Made by a program: the position numbers and the translations under genes
Shown here: one piece after another, positions 33,101-46,073 of the stretch
Position numbering within the stretch: position 1 is the first letter of the stretch
Layout: the number at the start of each line of letters is the position of its first letter
Notes under the pieces: generated by a model
Told to the model about the DNA's origin: nothing
Databases searched by the model: none
The model's input: the letters and a program-made list of their open reading frames with translations, nothing else
NCBI GenBank assembly: GCA_021234155.1
Contig: JAJEKV010000051.1
Location: 8,826,105-8,890,104, forward strand
Direction: 5' to 3'
DNA: 64,000 nt
Origin: Isoetes taiwanensis
Taxonomy: Eukaryota > Streptophyta > Lycopodiopsida > Isoetales > Isoetaceae

Positions 33101-33628
33101 CTGATATCTTTCTTTATATGTCCAGGTATGACAAGAACTTGAATGTGCAAGCAAAATGTGCAATGGATGTTGTAAGCAGGCCATTTGATGAAAATGGAGA
33201 GAGAAGAATGTATGATCAAGTTTATCATGAAGAACTTCAGAAAGTTGATTAGCTTGATTGTGTTGGTCATGGTAAGACTTATCCTTTGCTTGATTCGATT
33301 TGTCGATACAGCAGGATCAATTTGTTGCTCTAAAGGCTGCTTTGTTCTTGTTGGCTCTTCTGGTCTTACCTCTGTAGAGAATAGTGGTGTTGCTGTTGAT
33401 TTCTCATATGTTCTACCAAGTATAGTTGAAGAGGATAATGAGTTAGTACAGTTTAATCAAGATATCGAAACTCTTGCAGCATCTTCTCCTCTTGTTTGAC
33501 ATGCATTAGGGATGAATCTACACGTTGCTAATATTTCTGGTGGCAGTTTCCAGAATTGTAGCATTGTAATGCCACAAATGCCAGGCAAGGAATTTGGCGA
33601 CTTCATGATGACAATGATGAAGAAGTAG
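32330..33628 (+). pseudogene. DUF3504 / Crypton-type tyrosine recombinase-like gene, decayed
   Basis: Plus-strand frames joined by small shifts carry the hallmarks of the DUF3504 (KIAA1958/ZMYM) family. In order these are NDVFFYYCVALFAIHGQNEL (32530-32600), YVEYIERLSKNY (32637-32675), WYNSKNRVSAKTLASWVKYM (32840-32900), GRMTVISRMIDEGF (32940-32985) and GMHSGTKTSEAYM (32995-33036). A possible intron with a T33 run follows. Then come YDKNLNVQAK and an acidic segment (33380-33499), and finally the tail NISGGSFQNCSIVMP ending at 33628. Related proteins often end in a similar F.NC.. tail. Against the family the HxxR histidine reads Lys and the GH histidine reads Thr, while the Arg and the Tyr seem kept. 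It could be a dead element or a domesticated gene; stops and shifts favour decay. Confidence 0.6.
33068..33101 (+). repeat. Poly-T run inside the recombinase-like gene
   Basis: About 33 consecutive T bases within a stretch bounded by ATG|GTAAAATTC and TATGTCCAG, which reads as an intron. Length may be inexact in long-read data. Confidence 0.8.
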
Positions 33629-34321
33629 CTTCTACAGTTTGATTTTTCTGTTTTTTCTGACAATGTAACTCGTGATTCACTTGAAATAGTTAGATCCAAC
33701 TTTGGCTTTTGAATACAGTGAATTTTGTATACTCTCATCTGCTGTGTAATGTTTTCAATGACAATGTTCTGTTATGTTTTTTAATGGTAATGTGTTTAGC
33801 TTCAAATTCTGGATTTAGTTCAGGAATTACAGAATGTAGGTTAAAAAAATTGAGAATGTGGAGTGAAGTTAAGAATGTAGGGTAAAAAATTGAGAATTAC
33901 AACCTAGACATTCTCTAAAAGAATGTGTGCCACGTGGCAATAGATGATTAGACAAGAGGGCAGAAAAATTGGCACCTGACATTTACGGAGCCCTGGAACC
34001 AGCAACAGTTTCAGGAGCTTCGTCCTTCCTACACAAGTCAAAAAACAACATATGGAAGTAGATGCTAGACTGGCCCTGTATATTCAAAGGAATGAAGTCC
34101 GGCCATGGGTGCCTCCAGGTGGCTCAGATGTTGGAGGGGTTTTCCTCAATCTCATCATCCTCGTCGTACTCTTACAGACGTAAGAAACAACCAAAATTTC
34201 TTCTTACAACTATTTAAAATGAGCATTTTTCTTGGCCGAACCCAGATTTTTTCCTAAAATGCACATGCGCGATGAGAATTTTGCAGAAGAAAGATGATGT
34301 TTGGCAGGAACGTCTGCGGTG
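33629..34321. other. Intergenic, short repeats of TTGAGAATG/GAATGTAGG words
   Basis: GAATGTAGGTTAAAAAAATT and similar words recur three times at 33830-33900. No gene was seen. Confidence 0.35.
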
Positions 34322-35866
34322 ATGCAAAATGCAAGCAATATTGCAGCCTTAGTGAAGAGGTGTGCCAATGCAAAGGCTCTGTCAGAAGGCAAACATCTTC
34401 ACGATTGCATTATAGAGAGAGGATTAGGTCAGGATATTTTTCTAGCAAAATCTGTTTGTGCATATGTACGGCAAGTGTGGAGCTTTAGAAGATGCACGTA
34501 AGGTTTTGATAGTATGCCTAGACGGAATTCTTTTAGTTGGAATATCATGGTTGCAACATATGCTCAATCCGGATGCTTGACTGAAGCCATTAAAATTTTT
34601 CAGAAAATACCTACACCTAATGTGGTGTCTTGGAATGCCCTAATCACGGCTTATTCACAAAAGGGCTGCTTAGAGAAGCTATTCTTTGTTTCCAAAAAAT
34701 GCCAGAACGTGATGTGGCCTCATGGAATGCTATTGTTGCAGCTTATGCTCAACATGGACTCTTCTATGAAGCAATCCAACTCTTTTACCAAATGCCTCAA
34801 AGAGATGTGATCTCATGGAATTCTGTACTTTCAATTTATGTGCAAATTGGCCAGTTGGAACAGGCTTATGATCTTTTCCAAGAAATGCCGCATCGGAATG
34901 TTATATCCTGGACTACTATGATTTCTGCATTTGCTCAACATGGGCAAATGGAAAAGGCTAACCAGCTCTTTTAAACAAATGTCTTATCCTAACATGGTTT
35001 CATGGACTGCCATGGTTTCTGGTTATGCTCAAGTAGGACAGCTCAACGAGGCTCTTAAACTCTTTCAGCAGATGCCACAGCGGGATGTTGTCTCTTGGAC
35101 CGCCATGGTTACAGGTTATGCACAGCATGGCCACATGAAGGAAGCCTTCCAATTGTTTAAACAAATGCCATGCCGGAATATAGTCTCTTGGACTGCTCTA
35201 ATTGTGGGTTATGCTAGTCAGGGGCGCCTTTAAAGTTGCTCTAGAACTTTTTTCAACAGATGGAGTTGGAAGGAATAGTGCCAGATAAGTTTATTCTTGT
35301 TTGTCTCCTTGATGCATGCTCCAATCAAGCAGCATTAGAGGCTGGCAAGAAGGTGCAAGCCTGGGCTAAAGAGTATGTTCACAATTGGGACATTGATATT
35401 AGCAATTCTCTGATCAATATGTATGGCAAGTGTGGCAGCCTATAATGATGCACATGAATTACTCAGAAATTTGCCTCAACAAAGTCTAGTTGCATGGAAT
35501 TGTGTCATTGCTGCATATGCTCAGCATGGACATGGAAAAGAAGTATTACAGATCGTTCATCAAATGAGGGCTAAAGGTCTGATGCCTGATGAGATAACCT
35601 TAATTGGGATTCTTTCAGCTTGTAGTCATGCAGGCCTCATTGATGAATGTTATCATTGGTTTCTTTCAACGAGTGTAGGTGAGAACATGAAGCAAACATT
35701 GCAACATTATAATTGCATCCTTGATGTTCTCGGACGGACTGGTTGGCTCGAGGTGACTGAAGCCATGATTAACAACATTCCATTTCATCCTGATGCTACC
35801 TCTTGGACTGCCTTGTTAGCTTCCTGCATGCTTCATGGAAAATTAAGAATAGAAAGAATCCTGTAA
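34322..35866 (+). pseudogene. PLS-class pentatricopeptide repeat (PPR) gene with frameshifts
   Basis: It starts MQNASNIAALVKRCANAK and continues through KALSEGKHLH, then about eleven PPR motifs of P, L and S type. Typical repeats read MPQRDVISWNSVLSIY, MPHRNVISWTTMISAF and MPQRDVVSWTAMVTGYAQ. The protein family binds organelle RNA, usually for C-to-U editing or processing. The reading frame shifts at about 34468, 34500, 34677, 34975, 35232 and 35440. Each shift is one base, and the protein continues in register after it. It ends in the first part of an E motif (TSWTALLASCMLHG) at 35866, without E+ or DYW domains. There are no introns. Ferns and lycophytes carry very many such genes. It is either a recent pseudogene or a real gene with read errors. 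Confidence 0.85.
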
Positions 35867-36849
35867 AGAAGTTTGGAATGGAGAATGTAGCAGCAGAAAA
35901 AATTCCTGCTGAGTCTTGTCAATTGAACAGTCCAACAATGGCAATTTTGAATGAAGATGACATTATAGAGGAAACTTAGAGGGAAAGTTTTTATTTGTGC
36001 AGGGTTTACTGGAGCAAATTGGTTAGAAGCTTCGGGTTGAATGAAGATATCTAGGGAGGAGATTAGGAAATTGAAGCTTCTGTTGGAGTAAGTTTCTCTT
36101 TGTTTGTCTTTCTGCGTGTCTGTTTTAGCGTGAAACTAAGACATTTATCTTGCCTAAATAGCAATGCATGGTAACCATTAGCTGGGATTGAATGGTGTTA
36201 ATTACCTGCCTCCCTTTTTTTTTTAGATAATATGCAACAAGGTCCTTGAGAGCAGTGACGATGAACAGGGTTGTGAAGGACATGGAGAACCTCAGAGAAG
36301 TTCAAGAAAACGTGATCTGCCAGAAGGTTGTTTCTGTCTGGGAGTAAGAACTATGCAGATGCAGGATCATGACAGACTAGGACTATCATATGAAGGCTGT
36401 TTCAACATGCAAAAATCTGCCAGAGTGGCATTAGAGAATTGATGGATAAGATGACCAAACTGAAAGTAGCCAATGAGTCAGATGACAGCTAGCGAAGGGA
36501 AAACATAGTTCTGTAAAGCGTGAGAGGCAGCATAATCAAACATAGGGTAAAGAGTCAAACACCACAATTTTGATTAATTAGTTGGGTAGCTCCATTGTGC
36601 CTAGTATGATTGTTATGGCCATAGATCTCGGATAAAAAAGTTCTGGCACTTCTCCAAATTTTATGCCCATAGATCTAGAGAGTAGAGCCTTATCAACTTT
36701 TACTGATTGCTTAAGAGGGTCACAAAGAAGACTTGGATGAGGAACATTTAATCGTTGGATGTGAGTGTTGTTGAGAGTGTGGGAGGCATAAACATCTGGG
36801 ATTTGCACTATCACCGCGGTTGTTAGCCAGCAAGCAACGAGGCTCAGAA
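35867..36849. other. No recognised gene
   Basis: This follows the PPR gene. A splice-like GTAAGTTTCTC near 36090 and scattered plus-strand frames at 36230-36420 suggest an exon remnant, but no family was recognised. Confidence 0.3.
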
Positions 36850-37013
36850 GTAGTACATGTAGTATTTAGAGTTGTTACTAAAACAAGATTGAACAGAAGA
36901 CACAAACAAGAGACAAGAGTATGAGGAATAGGTAGTTGGAATTGTATTACTTAAAAACACGTGATGCATCTAGGTAGGCTGGTATGCTGACTCATTATTA
37001 TATCTAACACTCC
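36850..37013 (-). repeat. Probable Ty1/copia 3' LTR (start)
   Basis: On the minus strand a purine tract CGGGGAG is followed by TGTTAGATATAATAATGAG at 37013, the usual purine tract plus TG start of a 3' LTR. It lies just after the copia pol remains. The LTR's far end is not certain and no partner LTR lies in the window. Confidence 0.45.
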
Positions 37014-38920
37014 CCGATCAGCATCAGCCTAGGTCTATCTTCAGTTTATGGAACATGATCTTTAGTTTGTCACGATCATGCTGAAACTTTATTCAATCAA
37101 GTGACTTCGTAACTGATCCCTGTTTCTTATAATGTGTATGCCAATACAATATGCTATCTCCCCCTGCTGATAACTAATGTTTCACTTGATTGAGGAGCAG
37201 CAAACTAGTAGAAACAAGGATGCAATCGTCTACATACAAGGCCAAATAGACAATATCTTTGTGTCTGACTTTTGATACAGGATTGGATCGGCCTCGGAAG
37301 TTCCCAAAACCAAGAGCAATGCAAGCTTTGATCAAATCAAGCTCTCGGTGACCGTGACTGCTTGAGACCATATAGTGCTTCGTGTAACTTACACACCAAA
37401 TGTTCATGACCAACTGCTATGTATCCCTCTAGCTATGTATCTCTCTGGCCGAGACACTATTAAGTGTTAAAGGGATATAAAACTATATTGTCAGTAGCAA
37501 CTAGAAGGTCTTGTACTTGTTTATGAGAGGTGGATGCTTGAGAATGGAGGGAGGGCCTTTTGACTGAGATAAAGCATACGCCCACTTTGCTCTTCCATTT
37601 GGAGCTATCACGGTGTTCTTGGATGGGCGTGTGACACTAACATAGGTGCTGGGTTGTTGCATCGCTTGTGGAACATCTTCAATATCACCTACATGAACTT
37701 GAGAGGCTCTGAGCACATGAGAAGATGGAGAGGGTAACTTTGGAGCTGCTGTAGGTGCTGTAACCTACACAAAATCAGCAGGTACTTCATACAAGTTCTT
37801 TGATGTACTCAGTGAAGATGCAAGCCTTGAGGAGGAAAAACTGAAATGATCCACAACACACCATTCATCTAATATATCCAACTCAATAAATTGTCGACCC
37901 ACCATAGCAATGGTTGCTGTCCATAAAACATACTCTCATGGAATATGATATCCCTGCTGATTATCAAAATGTTGGTGTCAAGAGAATACTGTACACCTTA
38001 GACTCAAGTGAATAATCTACATAAATGCGCGTCACACTTTTCGTGTCCAGTTATTTCCTTTTGCCATTTGGTGCTTGAGGATAGGCTATACAACCAAAGA
38101 TTCTTAAATGACCAATAGATGATTTCCGGCTCATCAAGCTTAGTATGGTATAAGACATTGCAATGCAGATGTAGGCAATCTGTTTCTTAAATAATGTGTT
38201 GTTTCTTAAATAGGATATTGTCATGATGGCCTCACTCCAAAATTTGTTTGGTAACCGACATGGTTAAGCATGGTTCTAATAAACTTTAAAAGAGTGCGGT
38301 TCATCCTCTCAACTTTCCCATTTGTTTGTTAGAGTGTAAGGCTGTCAACTAGTGATGAATGCCCATATCCTTGAGATATTTCTCAAACTTTCTGAACACA
38401 TATTCCCCTTCATTGTGAATGCGTAGCATTTTGTAGCATTTTGATCCACTCGATTAATTGATTTTCCATCTCAATATGAAACTCTTGGAATGCCTGTAGA
38501 ACTTCTGATTTCCTGGCCAAGAGTTAACAATGAAAAAGCGTGAAAAAATCAACACATTCTCTGATCAAGTGCTCTCTCCTACTAGAAAAGAGTGCATTTT
38601 CTGCCTTTCCATCGTACAAGCTTCACAAAATTCTAGATCAATATCATTGAGCTTAGGGAAATTAGCCACCATGTGTTATTGTGCCAAGGTTTGTAGGGCT
38701 TGTACATGCGGGTGTCCAAAATGCTCATGCCATGATTTCAGCTTTGAATCATCTGTCTTTGTTATTAGAGATTTAGGCGGCTCTCTGATTAGCACATCAA
38801 GTTTATAATGTCCATCAATATGTGTGCCAATAGCCACTAACTTGCCCATCTCATCATGGATATAACAATTTGATTTTGTAAATAATTGATAGATAGATAG
38901 AATAATTGTAATGTCCATCT
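37014..38920 (-). pseudogene. Ty1/copia polyprotein remnant (integrase and reverse transcriptase)
   Basis: Minus-strand pieces are in the copia order. SWHEHFGHPHVQALQTLAQ at 38680-38740 is the gag-pre-integrase zinc region. RTMLNHV and FWSEAIMTISYLRN at about 38220-38330, then HLRIFGCIAYP near 38090, are integrase. KLDTKSVTRIYVDYSLESK-like text near 38000 follows. LYVDDCILVS near 37210-37240 is the reverse transcriptase YVDD motif. Many stops and shifts mark an old, inactive copy. Confidence 0.75.
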
Positions 38921-40911
38921 ATCCCCTTGAGGGCTTTGGACTATACATAGGGCAGATTGTGAGCCCTGCTTATGCTTTCAGCAATCCATCAGAATTATAT
39001 AACCGCTTTTAGGGTACCTAATAGATCCACAACGTCATATCTGGATATTTTTGTCGCTCTTTCCTGGTTGCAAGTCTCCATACTCAGTTGCCAGTTTCAT
39101 TGAAAGCAGTTACATCCCGACTTCCTTCATTTTAGGTTATATTTCTATCGCATGCACTTTATTCTATTCTCGGACTATTTTATTTGACTATTTCCCTACG
39201 TCATGTCCCTTTCATTTTTGCTAAGGGACTTTGTACTTATTCCATTTAAGAAACACAAGCATAATATCCAAACTTAAATTGTCATGTATTTATTGATTCC
39301 AAAAAAATACAGTTAATACGTCCATCGAAATGAAGATGACCGGGCTACTGGCTTTCCTGATTAGATCAAGACTAAGAACATTTATATATAGAATCAAGAA
39401 AACCACGAAGAGACCATGGTGGTCATGGTGTCACAACGGTTATATCTTTATCACACACGTTCCACCTAAGAGGAACCAACTGATCGAGCATTTTTCGACC
39501 ATTTCCAAGCCTTGGGAGCAACTTGAAGAACATGGAAAGCCTCATGAGGAGGTGACTCTCGAGCCACGCACTGGCCCATCCAGCCGACTTCTTTCCCCCA
39601 TCCTTTCTTCAATCATCGGGTCAAATGTGCTTGTTTCCCAAACTCCATGGATCTAATGCAATGCTTGCGGGGTCTTTGCGGTTTATGAAGGAAAATCTTC
39701 TTTGCTCTCCTCCTCATCCCTTTAGGTTCTGTAATATATGCGATCACGGGCAAGTTTATTCCAAAGCCCTAGTAAGAATGTGGCTTGAGCAGAGCTATCC
39801 TGGGTTCAATTACCACTTAGAAGAGAGGAATTCCATAGTTGACAATTATAGCCATTAGCCGTAAATAATGAACAAAAAAGTTGCAAAGCTGAAATAGTTG
39901 GTAGACTATTCATTTAATCCAGTATCTGATTATATGCACATACAATTAGTTCATAGATTTCATGACTTGGATAAAGCAGCGCCTTTTTGACTTCGTGAGT
40001 TGAGGGAAGACCTTTAGAATATAATATACAAGTTATTTCATTATAGTACAAACATATACAAAGAGTAAATTTTGAACACTTTTACAAATTATTTTCCAAC
40101 ACTAAAAAACCATTGATCTTGTTCATGATAATACTTCATGTCCATCGCCCTCATAATTTCGTTGCTCTCTCAATCAACCCCCGAAGTTCGAATAGTTCCT
40201 TAGTACCTCGGCCATCAGAATGCAAAACAAGGGCGATATCCGATCGAGGTCGTTCCGCGTCGCAACCCTTTCATTGCCCCATACAAACTTGGACTTTTAA
40301 TGCAGCCCGTCTGAGATAGGAAATTCACAACATTTCACTTTGCCATAGAAAACCGAGAGATGGCCACTTGGAATCCGGTCCATGCATCAATCAATGATTT
40401 CTTTTGCTTGAGGATAGACCATTCTATTTTATGTTTTTTTGAAATGGACCGTGAGGTGTTGTTGAGCTGGGGAGATGACCATCTTGGTACACTGCAGCCA
40501 AGACTCCATTGACATAAAAAATCACGCATTTTATGGGCATCGGATCAGTTCATGTTCGGCTCCGATCAGATTTTCTGTTCGGGATCCAGGGCTGGGATCT
40601 TGATTCTTTCCTTGCTATTGCCTGCACCTACCACTGCTTGTGAGCTTGTAGCTTCATTTGCGGCAGAGTCCTTTTGTGCACAATATCTAGCATAATAATA
40701 GGGGGCCCCTTTTGAATTTTTGTACATTTTTTAATATGGTTTTGCTATGATTTAGTGGTCGTATTCGTTTGCATGTACTAAATAGTATTTCTAGAGTGCA
40801 CCATTTCTTAACCATTCATTTTAAAGAAGGGAAAAAAACATGTGGCCTAGACTTTTTATTGTTTGCATTATTTTTGTTTGCTTATCATAAAATAAATACC
40901 AAATTTTAACC
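38921..40911. other. No recognised gene
   Basis: Plus frames at 39330-39656 (108 codons) and 39625-39858 (77 codons) overlap by a frame shift and could be one remnant. No domain was recognised. The stretch is otherwise AT-rich. Confidence 0.3.
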
Positions 40912-41662
40912 TTACATTTTAGGGCAAAGCAAATATAGGGAATTTTCATACACTGGTTGGAGTGCTGAGTTGATTATCTTGTACATACCAACCTGGATCA
41001 GAATGGCCAATACGACTCCCAATGTTGCAACAAGCAAAGAGGAAGCTAGAATATCCTGAAATCTGTTCAACCTTCTTTCCTTCGTTTCATTGTTGCTTCC
41101 TCCAATAGCATGCATAAGACTGTTATTAGAGCCTCCGTAAACCCCTAAAAGTCTAGAACCTGTCTGATCCAGTAAAACTAGTTTCCCATCAAGAAGTGTC
41201 TTTAACATGGAAATCCTGCCATGCTGAGTAACAAGAAATAGTTTTATTCCCAAGCTAAGCGAGAAAGCTTTGAAAGCCTTTGATTTAGCGTTTTTTTTCT
41301 CCTTTCTAACATCTCTCTCGAAAAGCTTCTTGCAATCACATAAGTAGCGTCCTCTTGAATACATCGAAGTTCAACTTTGGGGTAGAATCGTCGACTTGAA
41401 AGGCGTCTATTCAATGTAAAATTGCTTGCTAATTCTGGGGTCCATTACCCACCGATTTGGATCTCGGGTTTTTGCTATCATAGAAATCCATTGGTTGTTT
41501 ACGATTATGCATGCACATTCTCGCCTCGCTTGGAACCCTAGTTACGCTATTGTCATTTGAATGAATGTTCATCTTCATTCTCTCTCCTCCTGGTGTCGTT
41601 TGTTGATGTCTGTTGCTAGTTTGGTCTTGAGTTTCCAAGTGTTTCTTGTTTCCCTTCTGCAA
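40912..41662 (-). CDS. Hypothetical membrane-protein exons
   Basis: Two minus-strand frames lie close together. 41662-41429 is polar, with Gln and Asn (LETQDQTSNRHQQTTPGGER). 41364-40912 starts MYSRGRYLCDCKKLF, is Lys-rich at first, and has one clear membrane segment (ILASSLLVATLGVVLAIL) near its C-terminal third. They may be exons of one gene or separate. No family was recognised and no neighbour gives a clue. The frames could be chance. Confidence 0.3.
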
Positions 41663-44359
41663 AACTCAGGACACGCTTAGTTATTTGGGTTCATATATGA
41701 CTCTACTATCACAACGAAGCAAAGATGTCGTCATGGTATTGACAAACTCCTTCTCCAAAATCAGAGCTTCGTTTGCACCTTCTCCAAGATCAGAGATTGT
41801 TGTTCGCCTTAAGGCGTAAGTATTAGCCAAAAGGCCCTTCGGTTGGAGACATTTATGCAGGACTTCAATGCATCGCAGACTTCTGTTAGGGAAACTGGAT
41901 GGTCCTTGCTAATATCTAGAGATGGGGTCTTTGGCTTGTGGCTTATGGAGGTGAAGGAATTCATTATTTTGTGGAGCAATTTGTCTAGCTAGCAAGATGA
42001 TTCTTTTTGCATGACATATAACTTTGTAAAGCACACATCCACAAATGCCTCTAATGTTGTGACGACATAACATTTGTGCCTTGCAAAGAATGCAGTGAAA
42101 GCTGTAAGATTTTTAGGACAGTTCTCCAGATGCCTTGATTAGAGCTTATCTCTTGATTTTCAATTGGGGCTAAACCTGTTTTCTCATTCACTTACTGGTT
42201 TCTAAGTTTGAGCCCAAATGAAGAAGAAAAAACAGATCAGATGTCTTGATTGCATGAAAACATGTGTTACATAAAGGGAGCTAAATCTTGTGTTGAATGA
42301 TATCTCGTAATACCATTTAAAATGTGAACATTAGCCATCTCGAGCTTTTGAAATATGTCTTGTACACAATTGTTTTGGCTTTTGTACAATTATGAGATTC
42401 TTACCCCTCTATTTGGAAGACTGTTTCAAACAATGGTTTTCATGAGAGCTTGCCTTTCTGTGGCAACTTCTTTTGAATTATTGTTGACCCTAAACACGGC
42501 TTATAGGTCAATCACAAGAATCCAATTCAAGTTTTTCACTCAAATTGGGGTTAGGACCTCCAGATCCTTAAGGTGATCAGTCTATGCAAGAAAATTCAAA
42601 GATAAGTTCAAAAAGTTTGAGTTCTATACCTTTCCCATTTTCAAATAATGGTACCTTTGCCAAAACAATTGTGGTGTTGGGATGCAGATCGATTTTTTGA
42701 GTCAGATGCTGTAGACTTGGTCTAAAAAGTTGTAGGTAGCCAACAGTAAAGCCCTCGACCAAGTCGGGAGGTTTAATCTGTGAGTTATTCGAGCTCAAAG
42801 TGAGGTCAAATTTTGGTCAATAGAGGTCAAATGTAGAAAATTGTTGATCAGGAATTGAGATTTGGAGTTGCCAATCACTTTTTGAGAATTTCCAAAGCGA
42901 GATAGGTTGCAATGGTGTTGGAGAAGAGAGGCAAGGTCAAATCCTAGTTTGGAGGTGTATAGGTAGTTTTTGTGGTGGATTTGGCAAAATCTGCCAAAAG
43001 CTGTTCAAACCCGAGAGCAATTTTTTTTGAATTTGAGCTACACTTGGTATTTTTGAGTGATTCCAACTCCTTTGGCTTTCTTAACACCCAAGGATAGGTG
43101 GACGGGCCAAAGGCCAAAACTTAAAAACACGAGGGGATTTTTCTATAGAATTTTTGTGGCAAGAATTGCTAAGAAAAATATCGAGAGACAAATTCAACAA
43201 CTTGGCCATTCAATTTGGATTGATATGAAGGTAAATATATCAAGATAACAACAGATAAGGATGCTTCATGGCTTCAAGTACAAGAAAATAATCATCGAAG
43301 TCATAAGGTAATTTCTAAAAAAGTAATGTCAACTAAATCTTGTAGATCGGTTGAGGAGAGCTCAAGAACAGATCTTGCTCGGCAATGATCAATGTATGAT
43401 CTGAATACTTAAGGGCCTTGAAAAACTTACATTTGTTGATTCCACGGTATATAAGTTTGAATTTTATGATTCCAGGCATCTTAGGGCTTAGATTTAGGCT
43501 TAATTTGATGCTTAAGAGCAGGGATCCAGGTTTAGGTAGGTCTTAAGGTTTAAAAACTTCGGTTCGGCGTGATTCGAGCTTGTTTCCGTTTTTTAGGTCC
43601 TTTCGGTTTGTATTTTTCGAAGATCTGCGATGATCGGTCAAGTATTTTTTCAAAGTATAAACGATGAATATTCCGTATTTTGAGTTTTTGAAAAGCTAGA
43701 CTATGGTTTGGAAGGGTTACCCATAAAAACATTGAAGGAGTGAGCCATTGGAGCAAGGACAACCCTAATTTTTGGGGGAATATACCCGATTTTAAGCATT
43801 ATGAGGGAGAATATTCCACATAACATGGCCCTTTTATAGCACAATGGTGAATAGGTATGGGGAGGAATTTGCAAGAACATGACATAGGAAAAAAAAGGCA
43901 AAAGCCATAGGGGAAATGGTGGGAATAAATTATGGAGGAATAAGGATGTATGGGGGAAGAAAAATTAGGCAAGATATGATGGGGTATGCAAGAGTGAACA
44001 AAGGGAGTATAAACATAGGAAAAAGGCTAGGAAATTTTAAAAGGGCAAAAATAAAAATGAGTGAGAATGGCTAGGGAATGGAACCAAATACCATAGGGTC
44101 TTCCAAACTTTGAACTTCCAATCTTCAAAAAATGCCTTCCAAACTTCTTAACCCAGAATCTTCTAGAGCATATTCTTGACTAAGCACTTTGACCTTAAAT
44201 AAAATACCTCATGTGAGTTTTTGATCCTTGAGCACTTGTTGACTTGAAGAATGAACACCCTTTGACCTCCATATCAATGTTGAATGCCAAGAATCTTCCA
44301 AACTTTGACCTAGTCTTCTAAAGTAAATTGACCTAGTTTGAACATATAGATCTCCATTA
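41663..44359. other. No gene recognised; purine-rich stretch 43870-44060
   Basis: Short frames only. GAGGTCAAATTTTGGTCAAT-like words repeat near 42800-42830. From about 43870 the plus strand is strongly A/G-rich (AGGAAAAAAAAGG, GGGGGAAGAAAAA). Confidence 0.4.
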
Positions 44360-44370
44360 GCATGTTGCCC

Positions 44371-46058
44371 TTTTTTTTTTTGAGGGTAAGAAATTTTTGA
44401 TTGATATAAAAATGGTACACGACCTTCTTGTGGGCTCCACAATAGGCCAGATAGGAAGTATATAAGCACTTGGTCACCAGATAGAAAGCATTTAACCATG
44501 TAATGATCCCTTAATGGATCAGATAGAGTAGTTCTACACTATAACCCAGATGCGTGAGCAGAAAATAGCATAACTCCAAGGCAACCATTTGAAGCAGGAA
44601 ATCTTGTGACAGACTGAAGACAAGACACCACCTAAAGCTCCACCCCGAAGATTCAAGTAGATGGAAACAAGTACAAAGAGGCTTCCTTCCGCTAACTTAA
44701 CTTGACCTGCAATCCCACATGCATCAAGGTACTTCAAGGGAGGCCTACGCTTTTTCAAGAAGTACTAAAGCGCTAAAAGACCTCGCCTTCTTCTCCAAAT
44801 GCATATGTAGGTCTCTAAGGCCCTCCCCAAATGGGTGGTCCACATCTCTTGTACTTGCTCCCATTTTCCTGCTGAGTTTCTGTCTCCCTTGAACTCTTAT
44901 ATGTCACTCAATCCTCCCGTACCAAGTGACAACTAGATCTCCTACGTGTTCCTGATCACTGATCACTATGCTTTCACTAAATTCCACATCATCTCCTTCC
45001 AGCTGAGATGGAAGCGGGCCAACATAAAGGAAGAGACCTCCTCCAAACTGCGAGGGTGCTAAAATCAGCAACAATCATGGCTAATCATGAACAAAACTGG
45101 GCTGGCACAAGTCACCAAAGCTCTCCACAACAATAAGCATTGCTCGGGCTAAAGTTTACCATGCTTAAGGTGTCTCCTTTGTGCACCCTTAAGTGACTCC
45201 GAATGATTTCACACAAAGAGGACTACTCAATAACAAGAAAACTTACTACATCCCAACTCTACTCACTATCAGGTAATTGTAAGCTTTGCCAAAAAAAGTG
45301 TCCTTAGATCTTGGGGCTAAATAAATCCAAATGACCTCCTCTTGCATTACCCCTCAGAAGGCAAATAGAATCCGACATATCCAAAGCTAACACTTGGTGC
45401 AGCAAAGGAACACAAGTAACCGTTTGCCACAATCTAAGCTCACATTTGCCCCAACTAATTCCCAATGTAATAAACATGAACTTGAAAGAAAGAAAATGTC
45501 CTTCATGTTTGAATGGAAAAAACTCAACCAACTGATGATGCTGACATACCTTTCCCAAAATGAGAACCAAATCCATGGTACCTTGAGTCTGTAAGCTGCA
45601 AGTAAGTGCAGCTTTCCTTCTTGGCTGAAAGCGGAGTGCGACCTTCTACAAAACTACAACGGATCAAAGATAACCTCCCGACTGAATGATCTGGACGACT
45701 AAGAACACACATCAAGAAAGGGAGAAAGGCATACCACAGCGATTGAGATTTCCATGGCTTCCCATTTCCGGCCTAATCGCGGAAGAAAAGGTGAGTGAGC
45801 TTCTCCTAGTAATCTTGGGCTGAAGAGCTTCTTGATAGCTAAAGGCGAGCTCAAACAACCTCTATTACCACAAGACTAAAACTTGCATAGCCCTCTACTC
45901 TTTACTCTGCAAAGAGGCAACAGCAATGAAGAGCCAGTGGCCAAGCATCGACCACTCTTCCAGCAGTAGGGAAGGAAAAATCTTCTGCACGAGATGGGCG
46001 GCCGCCTGCCGCCGCCCTAGCCGCGACCTAACCCGATCGCCATCTCAGGTCAACCCTC
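44371..46058 (-). mobile_element. Retroposon (LINE-derived or retrocopy) with A-tail and target duplication
   Basis: GCATGTTGCCC(TTT) occurs at 44360-44373 and again at 46059-46073, directly flanking the insert. On the minus strand the insert starts in GC-rich DNA (near 46058) and ends with ATCAATCAAAAATTTCTTACC followed by A11 (44371-44381). That is the signature of LINE-type retroposition. The 3' end resembles plant L1 3' ends. Minus frames at 45304-45576 and 44534-44758 have no recognised domain, and no reverse transcriptase motif was seen. It could be a non-autonomous LINE derivative or a processed gene copy. Confidence 0.75.
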
Positions 46059-46073
46059 GCATGTTGCCCTTTG

